A stretch of DNA of 64,000 bases from Cyrtodaria siliqua. Taxonomy: Eukaryota; Mollusca; Bivalvia; Adapedonta; Hiatellidae. Where the stretch lies: positions 1 to 64,000 of the forward strand of contig JAWPHD010010388.1 in the NCBI GenBank assembly GCA_037043455.1, given 5' to 3'. The position numbers and the translations under genes were made by a program. The notes beneath the pieces were generated by a model. It was not told where the DNA came from and made no database searches. It saw only the letters and a list, made by a program, of their open reading frames with translations. This document shows positions 10,271-22,849 of the stretch, piece after piece. Position 1 is the first letter of the stretch. The number at the start of each line of letters is the position of its first letter.

Positions 10271-13200
10271 TCCTGTGCGCTAAATAAATATATATAATTA
10301 TTTCGTAGCAGACGAATACTATCTTATATTAATGGCGATACTTTGCTAAGCTTTAAATGGTGTTATATCATACATGTATATTTATTTGCGTTATGGGATT
10401 ATCACTAAGTGGATTGAATAAACAGCCGCCGCGCATGAAACGAATGACACGCTTACTGCGTGTGTGTGTACTATGTGTTGTGTAATCGTAATAACTGACA
10501 CGCTGAACGGCGGAGTTGACTATACGCATTAAATATAAGCTGTTAAACAATTATACATGATTATATTGATCACGTTTCGGTTCTTAGAATACATTTAGTG
10601 CAAATCAAACGTAATGTTTAAAGAGTCAAACATACTTTATATTTGGGACGTCATAGAGAGCCCTATTTATATATACGTATTTTATTGTACTTACACATCA
10701 TGGGTATAGCGATACAAACTAATTATAACAAATTAACTTTAAACGTATGATCAATACAAATACGCAAAACAATTTAACGAATCGACATATTATGAAAATG
10801 TCATTCGGCGGATCCAACATGCAACTGTGCAAAGTACACGCATCTTTCAAAGCGTCAAATACTGTCTATTTTTTACTAATTGCGTGTAATAAAGTATTAT
10901 GTTATAAAGTGTTATTACATGTATAACAACAACATTTTATAGTTTCACATTCATAATGCTGTTTTTTAAAATTTGCAAACTTCAAAAATGGGATTTTGAA
11001 TTCAGATAATTATTTGATAAATATATTCCGCCTCATGCGGAGAATTCCAAATAAACACATACAAAATAATCACACGAACAAAGAGGAAATAGCATGCAAC
11101 CATATAGCTACTAAAGGATATTAACATGTATCTAAGAGAAGCCTAATCATATATGTATGTATAAACGTATATGTATTTTTTAAAATTAAAACCGACAAAT
11201 AAAAAACACAAAAAAAAACGTATAAGAAACAACAATATTATAACTTATCAATAACTTCAAATGTTATGATTAATTTAATGAAGGTCTGCGCTCCCGTTAT
11301 TGAACGATAACCTGAGCAAATGAACGATAAACTAAGACCACACTTTTCTCTAGAAATAATCAAGGATCGTTGTCAGTCTTTCATGTTTTCATTCCGATGA
11401 TCACTGATTTGACGCACCAAGTGTATATGTATAATGGAAAGTGTACTAATTAATTGCTATACAACAAACCAATTAGCCGAAATGCCAACTGTCGGCACGT
11501 GCACATATTTAGCATGTATTCGTTATTTACATAAAATGTATTATGGTGAACACTGTGAACTAATTTTTACGGCTTTTTGTTATATTATGAACGGAATTAT
11601 TTATCTCAAATTAGACCACACTTTTCATTAAAGTTATAAAAGAAAACAAGCATGTCACATGTATGTTACTCAAATAAATATATCAACTTGATTAGTGTCA
11701 AACATATACAATTATTGTTATCGACCAGTCATGTAGACGCAAAAATTCAACCAGGCTGTTTAACAAACGTGTAGTAACGGGTGAATAATTATCAAAGTGG
11801 AATGAAAAATAAAGAATATTAGACCATGTGAAAGTTCTTTTAAAACGAAACGGATAGGTAGCCTTCCCCGACCCACCACGCCAAGTTATCGGATTTGTAT
11901 GCATCCCAAACCCTTCTTCTGGGACGGCTCTAAATAACATTGCATGTGTTGACAAACCATTAAACACCATTTAAATATTTCCGTATTTTATTATATCGCC
12001 GCTTACTGATGTGAAATGGGAACACTTAAATTGTGTAGAACAATCGCTTATCCATACACTCTAATATCGATTTTCACTTGGTTAAATGGAGTACATCAGG
12101 ATTAGTAGTTCTTTTAAAATTGTTCAAATATATTATTTCTCTATTAAAATAAGACAAATGAACTAAATGAGCCATAAACGACCAAAGTAAATTACACCGA
12201 ACACATACAATAAAATACATAAATGTGGTATTGACTAACTAAGGTTACGTGCCACGGATAGCTATTTTAATCTTGGCGTTAAAAGAAATCGCAACATCTT
12301 TCAATGCGATCGTCATGTGTCAGTATCGCCGCGGTGATCACGTGTGAAGGCTATTTATAATCTGGTGATTACTCCATGGCCTAATAAGCCTTGCTGTAAT
12401 TTATAATTAGTAATTATTGCGCTGTAGTATAGGAAGCCTTATGATCCATCTATATCCTAGAGCCATTTCACAATATAATTTAGTAATTTCATAGCTTTGT
12501 ATTTTATTAATGCACGTGTTGCTTCCAAAGCCTGATGTACTTCCTTTAAGTTGTGGAAGGACAATATAATTCGTGCATTTAAAAAAACATGAAACTTAAT
12601 AAATGAGGTAACATAAAAGTTTTTGTTCTATTATCTTCATCAGGTATACGTATGCTACATTGTAGAAAGGGATATAGTCTTAGATATTTATATACGCCGT
12701 GATTGTTTAGCTGTTGAATTATAATAGGTCTGTTGTTTTGATCTCTACATGTACATAATACATATTATAGTGCTCATAATACATTTGGCTATATTTAGAT
12801 CATAGTATGATAATTATGCGCGATAAACTAGTTTCCCATGCATAATATATCCGTATCATATATCCGTCTTGTGCAGTACGTGGCTCGCCGCGGCGGTACG
12901 GAATTGCAATAAAAAGGAAATGTGTCATAAAACTATGTTCCCCTAAATGGTGCGTGCTTTTGTCATATACCGACGTATGTGCCCTAATTAGGCTGTACTT
13001 CAATAGGGCTACACAATAGTTGATTAGTGGATGTGTGGTATATTGTTAGTTGGGGGGCACGTGGAGAGCGTGTCATACTGCAAATTAAAATGTAATACGT
13101 GCCACTCCTCGAATGTTTTGGTCACCATGTGTCGGGGACTTACGGCATATATATATACTCCCTGGTACTATAGAAATTAGATGCTGTGTCGTTTATTATG

Positions 13201-13408
13201 TTGTTTTTTTTAAATATATTTTTTCAATGTCTACTTTTCCGCAAAAGTAAAGTCCTTATTATCTGACGCTCGTATTAATGAACACGTATTAGACCATGGC
13301 CATGCATTCGGAATATACTGAATTTCGCCCTAAGTATACATTACTCAACATTACTCAACTTTTATAATCGGTAGCCCAAGTTTTTTGAAATAACACGAAT
13401 ACTATAAA

Positions 13409-13536
13409 CTGGAAATCACCGAAACACACCAATATTTTATTAAGTTTATCAACAATGTAATCTGGAAAAAAATGATTTCAGATTACTTTGTTGATGAACT
13501 TAATAAAATATTGGTATGTGTTTCGGTCATTTCCAG
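13409..13536. repeat. 128-bp foldback inside E1
   Basis: Arms of about 57 bp, from CTGGAAATCACCGAAACACA to its complement ending CATTTCCAG, with a loop of about 13 bp. There are three mismatches and one gap. It could be a small foldback MITE or a hairpin belonging to E1; the matching part of E2 (near 21480) does not clearly keep it. Confidence 0.8.
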
Positions 13537-13589
13537 CTTTTAATATTTCTGTTATTTACATAAAAACCCTGATTATAACCGAACTTCGT

Positions 13590-15989
13590 CGTGCAGTCAT
13601 ATTTATTTATCAAATCAATACTATCAATGTATCAATGTATATAGGAACAGAACAGATGACTGGTATCCTGAACTGTTATTTACGAGTGACCGTGGAGCGT
13701 CCATTACTGATCATTACAGTCACAGTTGGGGTTCTCAGCGTCTTATATGTTGGCCAATCACATGTTGTGAAATATAATCAGATTTCAATCAGCCAGTCAC
13801 AATTAACGAACTAAATAATGCATGGTACAATCCTAAATTTTAATTATGTATACTTTATTGTATTATATAATTTTATCAGGCGACTATGATGTACGACGAA
13901 TACTCATTTAATTTATATTTAAAGAGACACTTTCTAACAGGCTGACATTTATTTTCAGTATATGGTATTTGTATTGTTAATACAATGTGCACTGGTCAAA
14001 ATAACTTTACGAGCAGACGAAAACTATCTGGTATTTGATACTCTCAGAAACTAACTGATTGAATAGTTTAAAACTATAAGGAGTAAAACACATTATTAAA
14101 TTAGTTTACTTCCGTTCTTGTTCTTTCTGCATAAATTGTGTTCACATATTAATAATTAACTATTAAGTCTGTGAAATAATTAGGAATAAAAAAAAAGTAA
14201 ACCAGATATAACTATTTTACCACATTGCAATGAAGCATGATACCGTTATTTTCTTATTGGAATCGGTAAAAGTTACATAATATAACTTCACAGGATATCG
14301 AGTTCTTCAAAGTTAAGTTAATACGTTTTTCTTATTATAAGTAACTGTATGACTTAGTTTATATCTCTCAATAACGGCAATATCTGCAGATTTCGAAACA
14401 TTATGGTTTAGGTTTAAAACACGGCAGTCTTGATCTTCTTTATTTAAATTCGCGGCGTCCAGTTTCATTCCTCTATAAGATCAATTAAATTCTTGCCTTT
14501 TGTGACTGTTTCTTGCCGTTCGTGTGTGTTTTAAAGTAATGAATTCTAAGTTCATACTATGTACTATAATGTATATATCGGCGTATTCATGCATTTAACC
14601 CGCTATTCACGCTTTATTTCCAACCAGTGTACTTATTTTTGCAATCGTGACAGTGCATAATTGTATTCAAATTAAACCAGGTACATTTGTTTCACAATAT
14701 ATGATATAATAGCTATGTACACCGTTGTTATTAAAAAATGTTTCATACGAGCAATTTAATTAATGAATATTTGAATCAGCTTGATTCATATTAAAGGGAT
14801 AAAGACAACCTGAATTTCTTTAAAGCTCGCTGCATCCCGTTAGTGTTTCTTCGTTAATTGCATATTTTGTTTTTGTATATTACTACATTTGACAATATTG
14901 CACAGTTTAACGAAAATATATTAAAAACTCTGAGATGATATAACCTTTTAATTTAAAAATATATTCAAGCAACGTTAAAGGGACACATCGCAATCTTGTT
15001 TTTTTTTTTAAACTTATGCGTCCTGTGGATAACTAGCATTTGTTCAATCATTTATATTAATTATAAGAATAGTAATAAGCAAATTGTATTGTATTGCACG
15101 AATAATATATTGAAACGTATAATAAAGTAAGAAGAAAAAGAGAATACTTAAAATAGTATCTATTTAAATGTAACCAGGTTAAAAGTAAATATGATTCTGG
15201 TTATATAAATCGAGACACCCATTTCAAACACTTCGAGATTGCCGTGGGTCCCTTTAAAACGAACTCCATACGGAGGTGCTTATTTTAATAAAATTATTCA
15301 AGATTGCTCTGTGTCCCTTTAGAATCAGTAGTGCATTCCATACAATGCAATATATATCTTATTTTTTTAATGTCACGATGATCACAAACATGCCAACACA
15401 ACAGATGTGGTTATATTGCGACAGTCATTCATTATGTTGTCCATTTTTCCGGTTTTGACCTTATTTCCATTACGTCTTTCTCCCATTTATTAGGTAAACT
15501 GAGTATATTCCATTTATTTACAAACTAAATTTTACAGCACTGATTAATTTGGAAATATTTAGTTTTCATACTTCCAGTATGTATAATGTGAAAATATCTA
15601 ATTACTGATGTCTCTAATTCAATCGCAGTGCACTTGTACACACTACGCGAGCTATGGATTAAACAATTAATGATTGTCGACGTCGGGTATTTTGTGCATT
15701 TAAACCGTTGTTGCATATCAAAAACCCGGCTTATTAAAGGATGCATCTAGTCAGGGCTTTATATGTCATTTTTAACCCAGATTAAGCATATATTAACTCG
15801 ATGGTGGCATGAATATAAATGATGGGAAAATGCATGGGGTTTGCACGTAGGAATTAACATAACTATTAAGTATTAAGCATCAATTTTTGTTTATAATTCA
15901 TCTAAATATTTGTTTCATTTGCTGCATCAATCAATGACTCTTAAACCAACGATCGTAGAAGAGAATTATCTAATTATACTATTCTTTTT
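13590..15989. repeat. E1 B-side internal region shared with E2
   Basis: Matches the reverse complement of about 18800-21420. Landmarks: AACTGTTA(T/G)TTA near 13675, GTTGGGGTT near 13725, TACTATAATGTATATATCGGCGTAT near 14555 and GAATCAGCTTGATTCATATTAAAG near 14772. No coding frame is conserved between the copies, so this is non-coding element body. Confidence 0.75.
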
Positions 15990-16239
15990 TCATTGGTCAA
16001 ACGCAAAAAATGGTAAAAGCTAAAAAACGCGTTTGCAAACTCTGCGCATGCGCACTACGCGCGTTTGGAAACGCCCGTTTCAGAGCGTTTGGAAACGGAA
16101 AAACTTTGAGCATGCGCACTTAAAGCGTTTGCAAACCCGTTTTCGGTCGTTTTCCGTTTCAAAACGACAAACGAACGACAAACTGGTTTAAAACGGTAGA
16201 TTAACGGTAAAACTCGGTAATAAAACGATTCCATAGCTG
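15990..16239 (-). repeat. E1 right end (B-type terminal region)
   Basis: About 250 bp matching the reverse complement of 18541-18790. It is packed with near-palindromes GCGTTTGCAAAC and GCGTTTGGAAACG and two GCGCATGCGC-like sites. Repeated subterminal motifs are usual where transposases bind; that role is inferred. Confidence 0.85.
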
Positions 16240-16241
16240 TA

Positions 16242-16326
16242 GTAACCATTTGAGCAAAAAACGGATTATCAATATTGAGTATGTCATCAAGATACCAAGA
16301 AGTATTATTAAAGGCATCATTATTAA
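16242..16326 (-). pseudogene. Penelope-like reverse transcriptase, YLDD segment (continues at 9925)
   Basis: The minus strand encodes FNNTSWYLDDILNIDN, then PFFAQMVTN, and joins directly to the IYPPEL that begins left of E1 once E1 and one TA are removed. YLDD is the reverse transcriptase catalytic motif (YXDD). Upstream of FNN the similarity stops, so the copy is 5'-truncated here. Confidence 0.85.
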
Positions 16327-17526
16327 AGGTTTATGTACTAGGTAAAAGTGCAAACTATAAATAAGTAAGACAAAGTTTAAATATTTATGAGCAAGCGATC
16401 TTAAAAATAATATTCGCTTCGCACTGTGGGCTCGCTGAAATTAATTCACGTATTCTTAAAAAAAATAAAAGAAAAACTTGTTTTCTTCATTAAAATGATT
16501 TAAAATATTGCTGGTACATTTTCAAAGGTTTTAAGTTTTCATTTGTTTTTGTTTTTTTATCAGGCGAGGGTAGCATGATTTAATTGCGTTATTATATTAG
16601 TTTGTAGTCTTGATCATCTTCGACACTTGATTTAAATACAAACGTATTGACCGGTTGTGAAAAAAAACAAATTTGAAACTTGAACAACGTGACCGTACTT
16701 TTTTTCATTAAAGTGTTTCTGACCATCACCATCCACATTTAGTTCGTCGATATAATGTTGAAGTTTCCGTTTATTGTCTTTTTGCCTATTGGATCTTGGA
16801 TAGCAGGTGTTCCTGACTCAGCCTATCAGAAACGTTACCAGTATAACGGCAAAAATCAAACTTTGTTCAGGAGGACTGTTCTCGACGTTTGTATTGAAAA
16901 CAAGCAAGCGTCGCAGATGATCTAGACTAATTAGTTTGACAACATTAAAATCACGGGGTAATTCTTATTCGTATCAAATTTAAAATTTAGAAACATGCAA
17001 TACATTTTACAATATTCAAAGAAAATAATCCTTTGAAACTAATATCGCATCATAATGGTTAGAAAAACAGAAAATACTATATTTAGGTTGATTTAAATGT
17101 AAATTAAGAAACAATATATTTACGCTACTTGTTCATTTCTTTTCCAATGATAAACACTAATTTACGTTAAAATGTAGAAGTTTGACTATATTAAAAGTCG
17201 CTGAACAATTCCACTTTAATCAAATAGATTTAACTTTATCTTTCATAATATGACGCATATGAATCTAATAACATTGTCCATCTTTTTAAAAACGGATATA
17301 AAAGGTAGTACATTTCTGAAATCGTTATCTAGTCCATTAACATTCTTTCATTTACATGCTTTATGCTTTGCATAGGGTGTGTATGAAGATGTTAATAATT
17401 GACAATAAAAATGATTTCACCATTTAGCATAAAAAAATCGACTTCACTGGATAGCATAATTTAAAAATTCATTACTTTTTGTGAGCTGGTTCGCATTCCT
17501 GATGTAAAATAATAACGTCGACGTTA
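16327..17526. other. No gene recognised between E1 and repeat B
   Basis: AT-rich with no motif I can name. It ends in the perfect palindrome AATAACGTCGACGTTATT at 17511-17528. Confidence 0.4.
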
Positions 17527-17840
17527 TTGCGATTTAAACGGGGCATATGCATGGATTTTGTTCCTAATATGCGCAAAAAAAGATTAGCAAATAATTTCAG
17601 GTGCATTTTTAGAAGTTTTCCAAAGTGTTTCCCAAAAGAACCAAATTTCACAAAAAAAGAATATCAGTCGAGGGTAGCTTACATTTTTTGCGCTCGAAAG
17701 CGGTTTCTTTGGTAGAAAATGGTTAAGAAATAAACATCTAATCGCCATCTGAAGCTTCAATGTGGGCGAATGTTTACAATTGTTTTCTTCAAGAATTAGC
17801 AATAATGACGTCATATATCATGTGGTTTAGTCACAAAATG
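17527..17840 (-). repeat. Dispersed repeat B, copy 2
   Basis: Reverse complement of 1021-1415 (see copy 1). The shared part begins near TATGACGTCATTATTGC at about 17815 and runs leftward to ATGCGC near 17571. Confidence 0.7.
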
Positions 17841-17851
17841 TCATATATACA

Positions 17852-18540
17852 TGTAACCGATGTTACTTATATATGGTATGTAAATGTATGGATGTACAGA
17901 GCATACGTATATTTTGTGCTAAACCGTTTACCATACTCCCATAGGCAGCGGACGTATTTACCACTTCGTTATAATACTCCATAGTCATTTACAATCGATA
18001 CAAGGAAGATTATGTTTACATGTGTACTGTATTGTCTGTGATTGTCATGTGAATGTATTGTGATGTAGATATTACTATATACAGAGCTGTATGAGTGGTT
18101 CCATGTCGCATCCGTGTTGTATGTGTGCTATGTATGTAAGTTAGGCATCCATCACCATGCACGAGTACGTCAGCCATCGCATTCCCGCAAACACAACTAA
18201 TCGGATCTCTATATACTTTTCAGTCTCTTCCTATGTTTTACCGGGTGCAGTTATAACACCCGAGGCTGCGTCCTTAGTTATAGAAGACGAGTGTTAGAGA
18301 TATATCGAAATTTATTATTTTATTAAGGTTTCTTTCTGTATTCCATTCATATACATTGTGTTAAATTCAATGCATCATGGTTGTATTTTGATTCTAATGG
18401 ATATTTTAGTCAGAGCCGTATATTTTTGCTTTCATGTGTTGTTGCATGCCTGGTTCGTATAATGTGTGAGGTATGTCCTGACGTATATTAAACCGATGTA
18501 TTTATTGATGTAGTCCTTAATCTCCACAACCCGGTCTATA
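17852..18540 (+). mobile_element. LTR-like repeat, copy 1
   Basis: Starts TGTAACC and reaches ACAACCCGGTCTATA where E2 begins. It matches 34240-34814 in the same order: GTAAATGTATGGAT, GTATGAGTGGTTCCA, GGCATCCATCACC-like, CATCGCATTCCC, GGGTGCGGTTATAACACC-like, then ACAACCCGG. TG at the start, a TATA-like promoter stretch and 600-700 bp length suit a solo LTR. The flank ATACA before the start recurs after ACCCGGTCT (across the E2 junction), a possible 5-bp duplication. No internal retrotransposon genes adjoin it, so the LTR call is tentative. Confidence 0.5.
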
Positions 18541-18790
18541 CAGCTATCGAATCGTTTTATTACCGAGATTTACCGTTAATCTAGCTTTTAAAACCAATTT
18601 GTCGTTCGATTGCCGTTTGAAACGCAAAACTAACATTAACACGGGTTTTCAAATGCTTGAAGTGCGCATGCCCAACGTTTTCCCGTTTCCAAACGCTTTG
18701 AAACGGGCGTTTCCAAACGCGCGTAGTGCTCATGCGCAGATTTTGAAAACGCGTTTTCGAGATTTTATCCGTTTTTCCTGATTTTGATCA
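18541..18790 (+). repeat. E2 left end (B-type terminal region)
   Basis: Matches the reverse complement of 15990-16239, including ACCGTTAATCTA, AACGGGCGTTTCCAAACGCG and CATGCGCAGA, with the same GTTTNNAAAC near-palindromes. Confidence 0.85.
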
Positions 18791-21700
18791 ATCAGAAACA
18801 GATAACATAATTTGATAATTGTCATCTACGATCGGTTATTTTAAGTGTGTTTGATTGATACAGCAAATAAAACAAACATTTATATTAATTACAAAAAATA
18901 GTTGAGGCATTAATGCAAACTGCATTCACCCACCATTTAAATTCATGCCACCGTCGAGTTAATACATGTGCTTAACTGCATTGTTAATTATCCGGGATTT
19001 TCGATATGCAACAACTTTTTTACTGCCATAAACACCCGACATCGACAATCACTAATTGTTTAATCCATAGCTCGCGTAGTGTGTACAAGCACACTGCGAT
19101 TTAATTAATCGACATCAGTAATTAGATATTTTTACCTTATACACACTGGAAGTAAGAAAAATAAATATTTCAAATTATTTAGTGTTGTAAAAGTAGCTTA
19201 CTTAATAAATGAAAACAGCATTTAATTTAGCCGTAATGGGAATAAGGGAAAATCCGAAAAAGGAAAAACAGAACGTAATTTGAAATATGAGATTTAAATA
19301 GACATCACATTAAAAGTCTTAGAGTGGATTATACGAATACAATTTGATTTATATTTAAATTGCAAAATGTCCATTGTTAATAATAAACAATAGGACTCAC
19401 ACAGATAAAGGTGGGTATAGCTGATTTGAAAAGCACTGCAATATATAGAACATCATTACAATGTACATCATTGTCTAAAATTAAAAAAGTTGTAATTGCA
19501 TGAATAGGGAATGTAATAATGATTTCAAAGGGACGCAGAGTAATCTTGAATAGTTTCATTAAAATAATCACCTCCGATTTATCATTTAAATATGATTTTC
19601 GCGTTAAAGCAGCTTGCATTTATATTTAAATTGAAAGTAATACCATGTTGGAGTTTTCAAATAAATTATCTTTAAACTACCATGGGATAAATACACTATT
19701 GGTGCAATAATGTCAAATGTAGTAATATGCAAAAACAATCTTCGTTGAACTATTCAAAAGAGTATAATAATTGTTTGCAAATATGCAAGTTACGAAGAAA
19801 CACTAAAGCCTCTTTAATATGAATCAAGCTGATTCAAATAAACAATAAACTAAATTGCGTGTATTTAAACAGCGCAAATACGTTTAAATATGTAGTGTAT
19901 TACTTTTTATAATAACCGGATACATTGCTATTATGTCATATATTGGGAAACATATTTTCATAGTTTAATATTGAATACAATTATGGTGTATTATGATGGC
20001 AAAGATACACTGGTTGGAAATAAAGCGTGAATAAGTTGTTAAAGGGAATATATCAGGCTTTCAAAGGGGTCTAAATGTCTGACTTAAAATTGACAAATAC
20101 TTACATTTTATATTTTCTAAAGAGCCTAATATAATGGATTAGCCTAAAAATTATCCCTTTTAATTTTTGCGAAGAAATTGATTCTGCACAGTAATACGTG
20201 CTCTCCTAGGTTACGCAACAGGGTTAATTTCAGCATTTTACGTCCGATTCCGTCCTATCTGTATGGTGTATTCAAAGTGTAAACCTTAACAATACAGTTC
20301 GAACATTATATCTGTAGGGCTTCATTAATAAAATCATGACAGAGCCTGAGTATTTCTAGACGACAATTATTCTGTGTATATTAAATTAGTCTAATTAAAG
20401 CAGGGTCTCAATGATCAGTACATGAAAAATGCTTAATAACAAATGCAGACAATTCCCAAGTGCTTTCGTCTGTGTGATCAAGATCGATGCAGGACGTTTT
20501 CATTTCGATTGATATGTTTTATCATGAATTGAAACATTTTTATAATTTAAGATATTTCTAGAAAAATCCTGATGTACCCCCTTTAAATGTATTAATACGC
20601 CGATATATACATTATAGTACATAACATGAACTGAGAATTCACTCATTTAAAAGACACGAACAACAAGAATTATTCACAAAAGCACGAATTTAATACATCT
20701 TATAAAAGAGAGAAACTGACGGGATGCCGCGAATTTAAATAAAGAAAATCAAGAGTGCCGTATTTCCAACCTGAAATATAATATTTCAAAATGTGCAAAT
20801 ATTGTCGTCATTGAGAGATAATTATGTAAACAATCATACAGTTACTTCTAAAAAGATAAACTTACCACATTCATGAAAAAGTACAAGAACGAAAGTAGAC
20901 TAAATTAATATGTGGTATACGCGTTATAGTTTTAAACTATTAAATACGGTTGATTCTGAGAAAACCAGATAGTTTTCGTCTGATCCTATAATTATTTTGA
21001 CCAGTGCACATTGTATTAACTCGCATCATACAAATAACATATATTGAAAAGGAAAGTAATTTCAGCTTGTTAAAAATTACCTCTTTAATTATAAATTAAA
21101 TCAGTATTCGTCGTAAATCATAGTTGAAAATGTCGCTTAATAAAATAATACAATAAAGTATGCATAATTAAAATTTAAGATTGGACCATGTATTTTTTTT
21201 TTTCGTTAATTATGATTGGCTGGTCGAAATAAAAAGGAGTTACTGACTCTATGTCACTACATATAATTGACCAACATCTAAGACGCTGAAAACCCCAACA
21301 GTGATTCTAATCGTCAGTAATGGTCAGTTAAATGCCCGTGGACACTCTTAACTAACAGTTCAAGATGCCAGGCATATATACATTGATAGCCATGATTTGA
21401 CAAATAAATATGAGCAATTTATAATACAGGTATAATGACAAACATATTAAATCAAACGTGTTTTACAAGATATGTGTTCATTCGCAATGAATGAATTGCG
21501 CAGTACAAATACTGTTGAATAAGGGTAAAGTCGTCTGGCCTGAATCAGGTGGAGCTTATGGATATTATCTTTTCGTACATGCTATATTTATGTTTGCAAA
21601 AAGGACTACGTGGCCCTCAAAATAACTTTTTTAGTATTTATCAAATATAGGAAAAAACTATATATCATTGGAAAGCTTAGAATATATACTTTCTAAAACA

Positions 21701-22034
21701 GTAACAATATTTAAATTTGGATGCCAAATGTGCGATTTAATAAATGCATCATCTACACCCATCAGAATCGCAAAACTGCCTTATTTTGATCGCTTAAAAC
21801 ACAGGCCCCCCTCTCGATATAATTTAATACAGCTTTGATAGGTAATAACTTTATATATTTATTTAGCTGAATGTAACTACTTTCTAAAACTGTAAGGATA
21901 ATCCAAATCCATCCTGTAAAAGTTTGCAAAGTTATAAGTCGCAGTATATATAATGTGAAATCTTATTATTTTAGTCGCGATATTTTGGTTCGGACCACCT
22001 GGCCCCCAAAATATTTGTATGAAGTACTTTACCG

Positions 22035-22112
22035 ATAATAGATTTAAAGCCTGTGTTATGCACTTTATTTATATCTAAAAATGACTAAAATTCGTCTATA
22101 ATTGACAACGTT
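22035..22112. repeat. Inverted repeat flanking the E2-specific middle, left arm
   Basis: TTATGCACTTTATTTATATC and neighbouring bases match the reverse complement of 26607-26685 over about 75 bp. The arms enclose about 4.5 kb that includes the protease remnant. They may be the ends of an internal module or a nested insertion; no flanking duplication is clear. Confidence 0.65.
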
Positions 22113-22273
22113 GTATGCTTTTGAAAACAGCCATTGAATTTGCCGATTTTATAAATGTTACAAATATAAACCGACAGAGTCATGCGTGTTATTAAAGGAT
22201 AGCCTCAAGACTGACAACAGTAAAATAAAACCAACACATTGTGTTTCATTATTGTATGTATATATACATTTTT

Positions 22274-22324
22274 TTCATTCATTCGTTCGTTCGTTCGTTC
22301 GCTCGTTCGTTCGTTCATTCATTC
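22274..22324. repeat. (ATTC/GTTC)n microsatellite
   Basis: About 50 bp of 4-bp repeats inside E2. The unit resembles the LINE tail, but no LINE 3' UTR precedes it. Confidence 0.85.
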
Positions 22325-22849
22325 TCACAGAAAACATATAAAACAATGTTTTTACGCGCATATAAATAAAACAATACTACAAAGCTACATTATTCAAAAC
22401 AGAATTATATTCATGTATTTTAAATATATCGAATGCAAAAATCAGTAAAGAAATGTTCATACAAGGATGCATAATTGACAAACTAATGACGTTAAATATC
22501 ACACTTACTAAATCACTATCGTCCTATATACGTGTAATTGTGTAGGCTTTAAAATGCTTTAAACATGTTTTGTATGTAAAATTGCTGAATAAAAATATTT
22601 GTATTTGTAAAATGTGTATATACATACGATTATTTAATTGCAGTTTGAACATTTCCATGTAGGAGAATTCAATTGGTCTAATCAAGATTTATGGAACCAT
22701 TCAATGAAACATGATGTATTGTCACAATTAACAAGGGCGTAAATTAGGTCCGGTAATCTGCAGTGGTAGTAGATTTTAAGATTATTTATTTTTGATTCGC
22801 AGACTGGCATAAAACAATTCACTCACTTCAACTTTGAATAATATGTGAC

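Larger units (their letters stand above)
9926..16239 (+). mobile_element. E1: 6.3 kb TA-flanked DNA-type element, copy in A-to-B orientation
   Basis: It starts CAGCTATAGAACCG (9926) and ends CGATTCCATAGCTG (16239), with TA at 9924-9925 and 16240-16241. The two ends share about 27 bp of inverted repeat (through TTTTATTACCGAG) and then differ: an A-type subterminal region on the left, a B-type on the right. Both reappear inverted in E2. Removing E1 plus one TA restores the reverse transcriptase frame it sits in, which fixes both boundaries. It has no recognisable gene; the longest open frames are about 108 residues and match nothing I know. It is inferred to be a non-autonomous relative of E2. 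Confidence 0.88.

Noticed and set aside
11698..11970. 90-codon open frame inside E1, possible transposon gene
   Set aside because: No known motif, no counterpart in E2, and length expected by chance.
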